64,000 nucleotides of DNA from OCS155 cluster bacterium AG-349-E07 (GCA_003281085.1 QCCZ01000001.1:278688-342687); one strand, 5' to 3'. Positions 8,680-17,966 are shown, numbered from the stretch's first letter. Numbers and translations: made by a program. The notes: generated from the letters alone by a model not told the origin.

Positions 8680-9720
8680 ATGAGATTAACTGAGTACTCA
8701 CATGGTGCTGGTTGAGCATGTAAGCTCTCACAAAAAGAGCTTGCTCAGGTACTGACGCATTTTAGACAACAAAATAATTCCAATACTTCACAAATACTGG
8801 TTGGTCTAGATTCGCCTGACGATGGAGGTGTAATTGATATTGGTAATGGAATCAGAATAGTTCAGACTGTAGACTTTTTTACACCTATATTGGATAACCC
8901 ATTTGATTGGGGAAGAGTTGCAGCCGCTAACGCATTATCTGATATTTATGCAATGGGTGGAACCCCAATATCTTCCTTACAGCTTGTTTCATGGCCAAGA
9001 GAAGATTTAAGTTTTGAAATATTGTCTGAAGTAATAAAAGGTGGTTTAGAGACTATGCAAAGTGTTGGTTGTAACATCATTGGAGGACACAGTATCGACG
9101 ACAAAGAGCCAAAGTATGGTTTTGCTGTAACAGGAATAATCAATGATGTTATTTATAAAAAAAGAAATCTTCAAGTAGGCGATAAACTTTTTTTGACTAA
9201 ACCTTTAGGTTCTGGAATTATCTCTTCCGCTATAAAAAAGAATATAGCAAGTGAAAAAGCGATATCTGAAGCAACTGAAGTGATGACAACATTGAATGAC
9301 AAAGCACTAGAAGCTGCCAGAGAATTAAATGCAAATGCAATAACAGATGTCACTGGTTTTGGACTATTAGGGCACTTAATAGAAATGATTGGAGATTCTG
9401 AAGTTACAGTAAATATATATTTAGATAATGTACCAGTTATAGAACATGCAAAAGAATATTTCAACAATGGAGTTTATCCTTCTGGGTCTAAAAGAAATTT
9501 TGATTCAGCTAAAGAAAATATAATTTATAACGATGATCAAGAATCTTTTGTAAAAATATTATCAGATGCTCAAACAAGTGGTGGTTTACTAATTTCAGCA
9601 CCAAATGACAACTCAATAGATTTAGATGATATATCTGACAGACTTGGACTAAATATATGGGAAATTGGAGATATTGTTTCTAGATATAAAAATAAAGTCA
9701 ATATCATTAATAGCAAATGA
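8680..9720 (+). CDS. selD: Selenide, water dikinase, itself a selenoprotein (Sec at codon 12)
   Basis: SelD makes selenophosphate from selenide and ATP, the selenium donor for selenocysteine synthesis. The ORF track begins at TTG 8890, which would remove the catalytic N-terminus. Reading from ATG 8680, preceded by GGAGGTGG at 8671-8678, gives MRLTEYSHGAG-U-ACKLSQK, with TGA at codon 12 (8713-8715) and the essential Lys at residue 15. SelD enzymes carry Cys or Sec at this exact place. The frame then continues open to 9720 through VQTVDFFTPILDNPFDWGR (Asp motif), ANALSDIYAMGG, GGHSIDDKEPKYG and DVTGFGLLGHL. Total length is 346 residues, typical of the family. It overlaps the next gene by 4 bp. 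Confidence 0.95.
8713..8715 (+). other. selD: In-frame TGA read as selenocysteine (SelD residue 12)
   Basis: This TGA interrupts the selD frame exactly where family members have catalytic Cys or Sec (G-x-G-C/U-x-C-K). The ribosome binding site and eleven family-like codons precede it and the conserved ACK follows it. A tRNA-Sec gene occurs at 34042-34133. Together these make recoding much more likely than a nonsense mutation. Confidence 0.93.
8713..8747 (+). promoter_or_regulatory. SECIS-like hairpin starting at the selD UGA
   Basis: UGAGC (8713-8717) pairs with GCUCA (8743-8747), and AAGCUCU (8722-8728) pairs with AGAGCUU (8736-8742). An AUGU bulge lies on the 5' side and the apical loop is a 7-nt CACAAAA. 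The twelve perfect pairs begin on the recoded codon, the position expected of a bacterial SECIS read by SelB. The loop lacks the guanines typical of the E. coli-type element, so the recognition details may differ. Confidence 0.75.
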
Positions 9721-10640
9721 TAAAAACAATTACTAAATTTTTTGCTTTTGCGACAATCTTGAAAAACTTGCTTGAAACAAAAAAGGGAGATATTTCTGGT
9801 AATACTCAAATTCATCCAAGTAAGTTTCCTGGCAGAACTATTTTTGTAAGGGAAAAAGAGTATTTTATTAGAGAATCATATGTAGACGGAACAACCCCTA
9901 TTGTTTTTTTGCATAGCTGGGGGACTGATTCGTTAGGTAGTTGGTTTAAAGTATTGCCAAAAATAAAAAATAAAAATTCATTTATTGCAATTGATTTAAG
10001 AAATCATGGAAAGTCAGATTCAAGTTGGAAAAGATGGGACGTAGACGAAAATGCAGATCTGGTTATAAGCATTCTAGAAAAACTTGGTATAGAAGAGTGT
10101 GATATTGTTGGTTGGTCGATGGGAAGCGCTGTTGGAATGTCTGTTGCTAGAAAAAAACAATCCTTAATTAGAAAATTAGTTTTAATAACCCCATTTAGCT
10201 GGCTAGGCGGTGCTGTTTATAGTGATAAATTAGCATTTAAGGTTTTCATAAGTTTTGTAAGAATTCGAGAAAGACTTTTTCCAAATTTTAATCCTAGATC
10301 AAAATTTTCTTTCTTAAGGAAATCCCAATCTATTGAAGATGAGTACACAGAGTGGGCATGGAATAATCTACATAGGTCAAAAGATGACTTTATATATGGT
10401 GATGGAGGAAGGTTCGTTGTACCTTATGATGCAAGACCATGGATTCATGAAATACATTCTGAAACCTTGGTCATTACTGGTGGCAAAGATAAACTAGTCC
10501 CTGAAGAAACATCTAATGAAGTGATAAATCGTTTAAATACTGTCAAATCGAAAGTTATTAATGATGCTGGTCATTCTGTTCCGTGGACTCACGCAGATGA
10601 ACTATTAGAAGAGATTAATAGCTTTTTAAACAATGAATAA
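9717..10640 (+). CDS. Alpha/beta-fold hydrolase
   Basis: This 307-residue alpha/beta hydrolase has the oxyanion-region motif FLHSWGTDSLGSW near residue 65, the nucleophile elbow GWSMGS near 138 (Ser), an acid in GGKDKLVPEE and the catalytic His in NDAGHSVPWTH near 288. The order Ser-Asp-His and the length fit the family. The substrate is unknown; relatives include esterases, haloperoxidase-like and lipid hydrolases. It starts inside the selD stop (ATGA overlap) and overlaps the downstream glycosyltransferase by 8 bp, so it is translationally coupled on both sides. Confidence 0.85.
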   Translation: MIKTITKFFAFATILKNLLETKKGDISGNTQIHPSKFPGRTIFVREKEYFIRESYVDGTTPIVFLHSWGTDSLGSWFKVLPKIKNKNSFIAIDLRNHGKSDSSWKRWDVDENADLVISILEKLGIEECDIVGWSMGSAVGMSVARKKQSLIRKLVLITPFSWLGGAVYSDKLAFKVFISFVRIRERLFPNFNPRSKFSFLRKSQSIEDEYTEWAWNNLHRSKDDFIYGDGGRFVVPYDARPWIHEIHSETLVITGGKDKLVPEETSNEVINRLNTVKSKVINDAGHSVPWTHADELLEEINSFLNNE

Positions 10641-11766
10641 AGTTTTATTTGTTTCTCCAACTGTTTATTCCAATCCTGTAACAAAAGATATTCAAAAAAA
10701 ATTTCAATCTCTCTCTAAAGTTTGTAATCCTATAGTTTATGCATTCAGTGAGGAAAAGTTTAGAACTAGTGTTGAAGGTGTTGAAGCTATGTTTAATAAA
10801 AAAAATAAAAATAGGTTTTTAAATTATCTTAAAATTATATTTCTATTCTTTTTCAAGATCCCAAAAATAGTAAAAGACCAAAATATAGATATTGTTTGTT
10901 TGCAAGACCCTATTACTGGTTTCTTTACAATCTTTTCTTTAAAGATTAGAAAATCACCTGTAAAAATTGTAGTTGAAACCCATGGAGATTTTATCGACAC
11001 GATTGGATTGGAAAAAAATTTATTGCTACCAAAATTTTATACTTCAATATTTAGCTACCTAGCAAAATATTCAATCAAAAAAGCAGATTTAATTAGATCT
11101 ATCTCCGACTTTACAGAAAAACAAGTTTTAAATTTTGGATATCAAGGACTATTTGTTCGTTTTCCTGCATGGATAAATATTGATAATTATCTAAATACTG
11201 ATATTCAAAGATCATACTCAGATACATTTAAAATAATATTTGTAGGGAGTGTTACAGATAGAAAGAATCCAAAGATAATCATTGAGTCACTTGAGACAAT
11301 TGATGGGGATGTTTCATTGGAAATAATTGGACAAACACCTAATTTAAAATATCTGAAAGAATTAAACAATCTCATTTCTAGCTCTAAGTATTCAGAGAGA
11401 ATAACTATGACACCTTTTATCGAAGCTGAACAATTAATTTCAAAATATGCATCAGCAAATTTATTTATTTTGCCTTCTAAATCTGAAGGATTAGGTAGGG
11501 TAGTAATTGAAGCACAAGCCACAGCATGTCCCGTCTTAGTTTCAAGCAACACCGGAATGGTCGATTTAATTATTGAAAATGAAACTGGTTATATATTTGA
11601 AAACAACAATAAAAATGATTTATCAAACAAAATTCAATACATTATGAACAATTATGAAAGTGCTTTACAAACAGGATTGAATTCTAAAAACTTTATTAAA
11701 GAAAACCAAAGTGTTGCCAATTTCGAGTTTGGTTACAAAAAACTAATTGACTTAGTCTCTATATAA
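10633..11766 (+). CDS. Family 4 glycosyltransferase
   Basis: This 377-residue GT-B glycosyltransferase has a C-terminal GT4 donor domain: IIFVGSVTDRKNPKIIIESL near residue 200, and LFILPSKSEGLGRVVIEAQATACPV with the E-x7-E-type nucleotide-sugar motif near 280-300. The N-terminal acceptor domain has hydrophobic patches (about 54-70) that suggest membrane association. It probably adds a sugar to a lipid or surface polysaccharide; the acceptor cannot be told from sequence. It overlaps the hydrolase gene by 8 bp and is followed by a 57-bp gap. Confidence 0.85.
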   Translation: MNKVLFVSPTVYSNPVTKDIQKKFQSLSKVCNPIVYAFSEEKFRTSVEGVEAMFNKKNKNRFLNYLKIIFLFFFKIPKIVKDQNIDIVCLQDPITGFFTIFSLKIRKSPVKIVVETHGDFIDTIGLEKNLLLPKFYTSIFSYLAKYSIKKADLIRSISDFTEKQVLNFGYQGLFVRFPAWINIDNYLNTDIQRSYSDTFKIIFVGSVTDRKNPKIIIESLETIDGDVSLEIIGQTPNLKYLKELNNLISSSKYSERITMTPFIEAEQLISKYASANLFILPSKSEGLGRVVIEAQATACPVLVSSNTGMVDLIIENETGYIFENNNKNDLSNKIQYIMNNYESALQTGLNSKNFIKENQSVANFEFGYKKLIDLVSI

Positions 11767-11823
11767 TTTAGCTTTACTTAACCCAATTATTAAATTGTCT
11801 GCCTTTATTGCTATTCTTAAGGC

Positions 11824-12846
11824 ATGGAAATTATATTTTATGTGTTAATAGTCCTTCTTCTTTGTATGAACTTGTATTTTGTAACCAGAAAAAAAGATGA
11901 AGGCAAAAAAGAAGATGAGTATTTGATTAAAGGAATTGTAAGTGAAATTATTGAAAATGAAGAATCGCAGATATATAAACTACTTAATAAATCTGATCAA
12001 ACAGTAAAAGATTTCATTGAAAAAACTGGTGAAATCAAAAGCTCTATAACGGGTGTTGATCAGCAAACGCGAAATTTAATTTCAGTTCTTAACAACAATC
12101 AAAGCAGAGGTCAGTGGGCTGAGTTTCAAGTAGAAGATCTTTTGGGAATAATGGAATATAAAGACGGCATCCATTATGAAACGCAAAAAATAATGAAAAG
12201 TGGAACTAAACCAGACTTTACTTTTTATCTTCCTGATAATAAAACAATTAATATGGACTCAAAATTTCCACTAACAAATTACATGGAAATCGCCAAGTTA
12301 AATCGTGACTTAGATGATGAGACTCTTGATCAAATTTCAAGAAAAGAAATAAATGATTTAATTAAAAACAAGAACAAAGAATTTTTAGATAAGGCTATAA
12401 AAACTAAAATTGATGAAACTTCAAGCAGGGAAGGTTATATTTCGTCTGAAGAGGGTACAGTTGATTTTGTACTCATGTATATTCCACTTGAAAACCTTTA
12501 TCATTTCCTACTTACTTCAGTCATAGGCTCGAACAAAACGCCAGTAATTCAATACGCTTTTTCAAAAAAAGTAATTCTTGTTAGCCCCCAAACTTTAATG
12601 GCTTATTTAGAAACAATTAGACACTCCATGAAATTATTCAGTTTACAAACTGATACCAAAAATATTTTAATTACCCACGAAAAGGTTAAGAATGAAGTTA
12701 GAAAGTTTATAGATTCTTTCGACGATGTAACTAAGCGATTAGACCAAACTGTTCAATCATTTGAAGTATTAAAAACAACAAGAGTTAACAAGTTAGAAAA
12801 GTCTTTTGATGAATTAGATGAGGTAAATAAATCTTCTGAAAATTAG
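11824..12846 (+). CDS. rmuC: RmuC-family DNA recombination protein
   Basis: This 340-residue protein has an N-terminal transmembrane anchor (about residues 3-20), a helical region, and the RmuC nuclease-like domain: NNQSRGQWAEFQVEDLLGI near 92-110, KPDFTFYLPDNKTINMDSKFPL near 137-158 with PD-(D/E)xK-like Asp and Lys, and YIPLENLYHFLL. RmuC proteins limit inversions and other rearrangements; the exact activity is poorly defined. The C-terminus is a predicted coiled coil. It converges on the CoA-binding gene with a 4-bp overlap (TTAG serving both stops). Confidence 0.9.
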   Translation: MEIIFYVLIVLLLCMNLYFVTRKKDEGKKEDEYLIKGIVSEIIENEESQIYKLLNKSDQTVKDFIEKTGEIKSSITGVDQQTRNLISVLNNNQSRGQWAEFQVEDLLGIMEYKDGIHYETQKIMKSGTKPDFTFYLPDNKTINMDSKFPLTNYMEIAKLNRDLDDETLDQISRKEINDLIKNKNKEFLDKAIKTKIDETSSREGYISSEEGTVDFVLMYIPLENLYHFLLTSVIGSNKTPVIQYAFSKKVILVSPQTLMAYLETIRHSMKLFSLQTDTKNILITHEKVKNEVRKFIDSFDDVTKRLDQTVQSFEVLKTTRVNKLEKSFDELDEVNKSSEN

Positions 12847-13235
12847 TAGTGTTCTGACAATCTTGTAACGACCATAATGCATTTGTCATCGATAAAATTT
12901 TTATTGTTTTCATTTAGATAAGTGGAAATTTTTTGACTTTCAGCACCCGGTTGATACCAAAAATTGTCATAATTATTTCCTACTAATTCTTTTGTAATTT
13001 CAAACCCAACATTTGGAGGTACTACAAAGTTAATTATTGAAGGAGATAATTCAAGATCCATAACATTTTTATATGATTTAATGCCAGATATCATTTCCTC
13101 CTTGTTATTAATTGGAGCGACGTTATATCCTTTCGAAATAAGATCTAGTAAAATTTTATTGCCATATTTTTTTGGATCATTGCTTGCACCAACTAATGCT
13201 ATAAGATTGTTTTTATTTTTTAAAGTATCAAGCAA
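12843..13235 (-). CDS. CoA-binding domain protein (YccU-like)
   Basis: This 130-residue single-domain protein has the Rossmann-like start LIALVGASNDPKKYGNKILLDLISKGYNV and then the NFVVPPNVGFEI segment of the small CoA-binding (YccU) family. FWYQPGAESQ near residue 92 is also characteristic. Such proteins bind CoA or a nucleotide in the cytoplasm and have no settled role. It is the last gene of a minus-strand run and follows the acyl-CoA dehydrogenase with no spacing, which fits a CoA-related role but does not prove one. Confidence 0.85.
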   Translation of the reverse strand: MLDTLKNKNNLIALVGASNDPKKYGNKILLDLISKGYNVAPINNKEEMISGIKSYKNVMDLELSPSIINFVVPPNVGFEITKELVGNNYDNFWYQPGAESQKISTYLNENNKNFIDDKCIMVVTRLSEHY

Positions 13236-15023
13236 TTAAAAGCTTTCAGCTTTTATATTGAATAAATCATCTTTGCCAGCAGTGACGGAAGCAGCATAAC
13301 CAGATGCTAAAGGCAGAAGTTGTTCAATATAAAACTTTGATAATGTGATTTTATCGTTGTAAAATTCATCACCTGTTTCTTCAAGTTTCTTAGTAGCTAA
13401 AATTGCTGCTTTACCCATGTAATAGCCTCCAAGAACTTGTCCAAACATCTTCAAATACGGGGTTGCACCGGCACTTGCATCTACAAGTTCACCTTCAAGC
13501 ATTTTTGAACCTAACCATAAAGTGACTTCTGAAAGCCTATCAACCTCAACTTTTAATTTTTGTGCCAGGTCTGATAAAACTTCTCCACCTTCATTCATTT
13601 CATCGATAACTTTATTTACATCAGCTAGCAACCTTTGCATTGCCTGCCCATTGTCAAGGGGAAGCTTTCTAAACATAAGGTCTAATGCTTGAATACCATT
13701 GGTTCCTTCATAAATGGGAGCAATACGAGAATCTCTTAAGTATTGAGCCACACCAGTTTCTTCTACATAGCCCATTCCTCCATATACTTGAATAGCAATA
13801 GAAGATAATTCAACACCTAAATCTGATATCCAGGCTTTAGTTATAGGTGTAAGAATACCGCATCTCTCTTCACCAAACTCTTTAAGTTCTCCTTCTGCGA
13901 AGTACTCTAAGTCAAGCATTAATTGGTTATCATACATTAGGTATCTCATAGCATCTACATAAGATTTAATTGTTATAAGCATTCTTCTTACATCCGCATG
14001 ATCAATAATTGTTGATTTTTTGGCGTCCTCTTTAGACATTCCTACGGGTCTTCCCTGAACTCTGTCTCGAGCATATTGAGATGCTCCTTGTAGTGCACCA
14101 GATGCACAAGCCAAACCTTGACCGCCTACCCAAACTCTTGCCTCATTCATCATGGTAAACATGTAGTTTAGCCCTCTATTTTCTTCACCAACTAAATAGC
14201 CTACTGAACCATCGTATTCCATTACACATGTAGGACTAGCATGTATACCAAGTTTTTCTTCTATGGATATACAGGACACATTATTATTGTCACCCAACGA
14301 ACCATCATCGTTAACCACAACTTTTGGAACAATAAACATAGAAATACCTTTAGTTCCTTCCGGAGAACCAGGCACTTTTGCAAGAACTAGGTGGATTATA
14401 TTTTCAGTCATATTATGTTCACCAAAAGTAATCCAAACTTTTGTACCAGTAACCTTATATGTACCATCATCTTGTTTTTCTGCTTTTGTTGTTATAGTTC
14501 CCAAATCAGAACCTGATTGAGGTTCACTTAAGTTCATCGTTCCTGTCCATTCTCCTGAGACAAGCTTTGGAAGAAATTTATCTTTCTGTTCTTGATTTCC
14601 ATGAAAATTGATTGCGGATATTGCCCCGGCACTTAATCCGGGAGCCAATCCAAATGCTAAATTAGCAGTACTTAAAATTTCTAACGTACCACCGGAAAGA
14701 GTTATCGGCATCCCTCCTCCACCTATTTCTTCAGGTAGTGATATAGATGCCCATCCAGCTTCAGCAAATTTTTTATATGCATCAACGAATTCCTCAGGCA
14801 TTGTTACATTGCCATTCTCAATGGTTGCCCCTTGTTGGTCACCTATAGCATTAATGGGAGCCAGTACTTCTTCAGAAAATTTTGCACATTCTTCCATAGT
14901 TGGGACGACAATATCTTCAGAAAAATCACTAAACTCAGATATTTTATTCAATACATTATAAGAATCAATTACTTCGTAGCCAAAAACAATGTCTTTGACT
15001 GGTGCTTTGTAGGGAACTGCCAT
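13236..15023 (-). CDS. Acyl-CoA dehydrogenase, long three-domain type
   Basis: This 595-residue FAD enzyme oxidises an acyl-CoA to the enoyl-CoA in fatty-acid breakdown. Recognisable parts are GWASISLPEEIGGGG (N-terminal helix domain), MNLSEPQSGSDLGTI and the flavin-binding strand KVWITFGEHNMTEN. IQVYGGMGYVEETGVAQYLRD and IYEGTNGIQALDL carry the catalytic-base region. An added C-terminal helical domain (about 460-595) makes it longer than the 380-residue short type, as in the AcdA/FadE5-like group. Electrons would go to ETF and probably to the EtfD-like protein at 1926-4082. Chain-length preference cannot be told. Confidence 0.92.
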   Translation of the reverse strand: MAVPYKAPVKDIVFGYEVIDSYNVLNKISEFSDFSEDIVVPTMEECAKFSEEVLAPINAIGDQQGATIENGNVTMPEEFVDAYKKFAEAGWASISLPEEIGGGGMPITLSGGTLEILSTANLAFGLAPGLSAGAISAINFHGNQEQKDKFLPKLVSGEWTGTMNLSEPQSGSDLGTITTKAEKQDDGTYKVTGTKVWITFGEHNMTENIIHLVLAKVPGSPEGTKGISMFIVPKVVVNDDGSLGDNNNVSCISIEEKLGIHASPTCVMEYDGSVGYLVGEENRGLNYMFTMMNEARVWVGGQGLACASGALQGASQYARDRVQGRPVGMSKEDAKKSTIIDHADVRRMLITIKSYVDAMRYLMYDNQLMLDLEYFAEGELKEFGEERCGILTPITKAWISDLGVELSSIAIQVYGGMGYVEETGVAQYLRDSRIAPIYEGTNGIQALDLMFRKLPLDNGQAMQRLLADVNKVIDEMNEGGEVLSDLAQKLKVEVDRLSEVTLWLGSKMLEGELVDASAGATPYLKMFGQVLGGYYMGKAAILATKKLEETGDEFYNDKITLSKFYIEQLLPLASGYAASVTAGKDDLFNIKAESF

Positions 15024-15065
15024 AGTAATAATATATTAGTAGATTTTTTGAAAAAGTATAAATCG

Positions 15066-15917
15066 CTAACGTGGGTTTACCTCAACAAGTTCAGCAATTT
15101 CTTCTATTTTTTCAATTGTAGGTTCATCATTAGTTCCAGCCACAATTGCACCAGCTGCGCAGGCTTTTTTGATGTTGGGAATCAAATCTTCAACACCAAA
15201 CGCAGCAATATAGGCAGCTGTTGTATCACCAGCCCCATTTGCATTTATTGTTTTAAAATCAGGAGGAACAATCTCTATTGCTCCTTCAAGACTAATTAAT
15301 CTTGCTGGTAGATTTGACGATGTTAATAAAATATATCTTACAGTTTTTGATTCCACTAAATCATTTGCTTCATTCACGGTAATTTCATCCTTACTTACGG
15401 TTAAAAAATCTAATTTGTAATCAATCTTGTGTTCATATCCCGCTTGGCTAACAAACAAATTTTTATTTTTTTGAATTTCAATAAGGTCTTCTTTTACAAA
15501 TTCAATTGAATATCGATCTAACATTAGTGAGTCATATGAATCTATATTATCAAAGTTGTTCCAACTTGACTTTTGGTACCCTGAAGAAACAATAGTTCTC
15601 TCTCCAGTTTTGTCTACAAAGATTGAGCAAGTAGGTGTGATACCTTTATCGATTATTAAATCATCATGATTAATGTTTTTTGACTTAAGATGATTTAATA
15701 AATATTTCCCTAAAGGATCTTTGCCAATGCTATTTCCTCTTACATGAACAGATTTGTTCCAAAGAACAATTTTTTCAGCACAATTAATTGCTGTACCACC
15801 CGCTCTGATAAGCGAATCTGAACTTCTGATATCGTCACCTTTTTTTGGTATTTCATCAACAAAGTAAATTAAATCAGGGTTTAATGTTCCAAAGCAGAGT
15901 ATCTTTTCGAAAGACAT
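15066..15917 (-). CDS. PfkB-family carbohydrate kinase
   Basis: This 283-residue ribokinase-like protein starts with the substrate-binding strand ILCFGTLNPDLIYFVDEIPKKGDD. It has SLIRAGGTAINCAE (glycine pair), and its C-terminal motif INANGAGDTTAAYIAAFG carries the catalytic Asp in GAGD. The family phosphorylates sugars, nucleosides or sugar phosphates; the acceptor here is unknown. It lies 42 bp upstream of the acyl-CoA dehydrogenase and 21 bp downstream of the cupredoxin/beta-helix gene on the same strand. The neighbours give no functional clue. Confidence 0.88.
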   Translation of the reverse strand: MSFEKILCFGTLNPDLIYFVDEIPKKGDDIRSSDSLIRAGGTAINCAEKIVLWNKSVHVRGNSIGKDPLGKYLLNHLKSKNINHDDLIIDKGITPTCSIFVDKTGERTIVSSGYQKSSWNNFDNIDSYDSLMLDRYSIEFVKEDLIEIQKNKNLFVSQAGYEHKIDYKLDFLTVSKDEITVNEANDLVESKTVRYILLTSSNLPARLISLEGAIEIVPPDFKTINANGAGDTTAAYIAAFGVEDLIPNIKKACAAGAIVAGTNDEPTIEKIEEIAELVEVNPR

Positions 15918-15938
15918 AAATTAAATTTAAGCTTTACT

Positions 15939-17906
15939 TTAAACTAAACCACTAATTACTGCGCCAGCAACAAGTATTGCAATATAACTAAATAGACCAC
16001 CAACTATAGCTGCTAGCTTCATGCTGCGTGATATAGCACTTGGTCCAGCAAGATGATAAACAAGAACACCAAAAAACGGTACCAGATAAACCACCCCCAA
16101 CCACACATATTTCATACTTCCATTTACTTTGTCGTTAGAGTCAATATCTTTTATTGCTAAAGCAGCCCAAGCAGCGTACAACACAAACGGCATTAAGTAT
16201 CCGTATAGTTGAAATAACAGCTGCCATAATGTTGGGCTTGAAATTGGAACTCCGCTCATAATTATCTCCTTTTCAGCATTGTAGTAATTTTCTAAATCCT
16301 CATTAAGTAAATCCGTAGGTACATTTATTTCTTCTAAGTTTGGTACAAAAAATAAATTTATTGCTGGAGATGGCTTATTAATATCAGAAAACTCCATATT
16401 CATCTGTTCTTTTGGCCAAGGGTATTCTTTGTATCTATTTTTGTCTAAATCAGTAGTTTGTGCATCAGCAAAAAATCCAGCAAGCATCATGAGCCCCGAA
16501 GGGTCACCTTGTAGTGGAAACCTGGCAAGAATATTAGTTGAATTTATTGAACTACAGTTGTGTACTTGCTCAAGTAATGGAGGTGTGCTGGTTTGGTAAA
16601 CATTATTTTCAAAACAGTTTCCAGGACCCCAAGGACCAGCTAAGGCTAAATCTGTATACCCAGAGTCTAAAACAACATTATCAACAACACTTACATGTTG
16701 TGAAAAGTATAAATTTGCATCAAGCATCGGGCTTGCGACAATTCCATAACGGTCATGATTTATCACTAAGTTTTTTTCAATGACATCTCCAACCCTTCCT
16801 GGAACAACAATCCCCATCCCTTTAGCTACAACGCCAAAGCGATTTGTAGGAGCTTCATAGTTATTATTGTTAATCACAAGATTTCCTACAATTGTTGTTT
16901 CCCTACCAGGAGGATTGAGCTCAGAGTCAAGAGTATTTGGAACAATACCTGACATATTATCGCGCCATATATTGTTATATAAATACAGATGACCACCTGC
17001 ATTAGTTCCTGAATAACCTAATGCATTACCCTCAATTACATTATCGTATATTAAGGAATTACAGGGATAACACTGTCCTATATAAATTCCACTATCAGGG
17101 TGTCCAGAAGCGTATATATTATCAAATACACCGTCAGTTGAATTAAATGCATATACACCGTAATCTCCATTGTTGTAAACAGTTAAATAAGAACCTTTAA
17201 ACCCTTTTGCTGTATTCCAATAAACGCCATTTAGTGTAAAGTTTCTTACAGACAAATTCTCAACTGTTACCCCATCAGTATCATAAATCTGTATTCCGTT
17301 TTCACTCATAAATTGGCCATCTATTATTACTTTGTTTCTATCAGTACCCCTCAGTGTTAAATACGAAGTAGTCACAGTTATGCTTTCGTTATAAACTCCT
17401 GGGTTAATTAGAATCAAATCTCCTTCTTGTGCAACATCAACAGCATCTTGAATTTTTGTAAATTTTTTATCCTGTCCTACACTCAAAACATTTTCACTTA
17501 AACTGACGATCACTTTTTCAGGTTCAACTGCATAATCAACATCACCTACAATAACTGTACCGACCATACCTTTGTTGTTAGTTCCATGATATGGACAGTA
17601 ATAATCGTAAACTCCCGGCTCATTAAATGTGTGTTCATATTGATCGCCTTTTGTAATAATTCCATATTCAAAATAGTCTGATGATATTGCTTGCCATGAA
17701 CCGTCACTCGCAATCACATTGTGATCATTTGCTCCACCAGATTCCCAAATTACTGTAGTACCAGGTTCAACTCTTAAAACTTTTGGAGAAAATTCATCAT
17801 CGACGACTCTTATAACTTGTGGATCCAAATTTGCAGATTCTTCACCTCCACATGCAAAAAGCATCATAAGAAAAGATAAAAAAAGTATGCGCAGAATATT
17901 ATGCAT
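15939..17906 (-). CDS. Lipoprotein with cupredoxin domain, parallel beta-helix and C-terminal membrane domain
   Basis: This 655-residue exported protein has a signal peptide ending in the lipobox LFAC (Cys19). A plastocyanin-like domain follows (about 30-122) with a complete type-1 copper set visible: His62, Cys104 and His107 (YYCPYHG) and Met114. Residues 140-490 form a right-handed parallel beta-helix of NosD/CASH type, with repeated IxxNxI/V turns such as VENLSVRNFTLNGVYW. The last 100 residues hold three membrane segments that resemble a PLDc_N-type domain. It probably works at the outer face of the membrane in copper or electron handling. The cytochrome oxidase genes lie 3-7 kb away. Substrate and partners are unknown. 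Confidence 0.75.
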   Translation of the reverse strand: MHNILRILFLSFLMMLFACGGEESANLDPQVIRVVDDEFSPKVLRVEPGTTVIWESGGANDHNVIASDGSWQAISSDYFEYGIITKGDQYEHTFNEPGVYDYYCPYHGTNNKGMVGTVIVGDVDYAVEPEKVIVSLSENVLSVGQDKKFTKIQDAVDVAQEGDLILINPGVYNESITVTTSYLTLRGTDRNKVIIDGQFMSENGIQIYDTDGVTVENLSVRNFTLNGVYWNTAKGFKGSYLTVYNNGDYGVYAFNSTDGVFDNIYASGHPDSGIYIGQCYPCNSLIYDNVIEGNALGYSGTNAGGHLYLYNNIWRDNMSGIVPNTLDSELNPPGRETTIVGNLVINNNNYEAPTNRFGVVAKGMGIVVPGRVGDVIEKNLVINHDRYGIVASPMLDANLYFSQHVSVVDNVVLDSGYTDLALAGPWGPGNCFENNVYQTSTPPLLEQVHNCSSINSTNILARFPLQGDPSGLMMLAGFFADAQTTDLDKNRYKEYPWPKEQMNMEFSDINKPSPAINLFFVPNLEEINVPTDLLNEDLENYYNAEKEIIMSGVPISSPTLWQLLFQLYGYLMPFVLYAAWAALAIKDIDSNDKVNGSMKYVWLGVVYLVPFFGVLVYHLAGPSAISRSMKLAAIVGGLFSYIAILVAGAVISGLV

Positions 17907-17966
17907 ACTAAATTTTACCTTCCCCTAATTGCAGATTCCATCTAAAAAAATAATTAGTATAAGAAC

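Noticed and set aside
8713-8715. TGA as a nonsense mutation making selD a pseudogene
   Set aside because: It falls exactly on the Cys/Sec active-site codon, a hairpin follows it, and both flanks remain family-like.
8890-9720. ORF-track selD starting at TTG 8890 (276 aa)
   Set aside because: It lacks the catalytic N-terminus. A better start with a strong ribosome binding site exists at 8680 if TGA is read as Sec, and tRNA-Sec is present.
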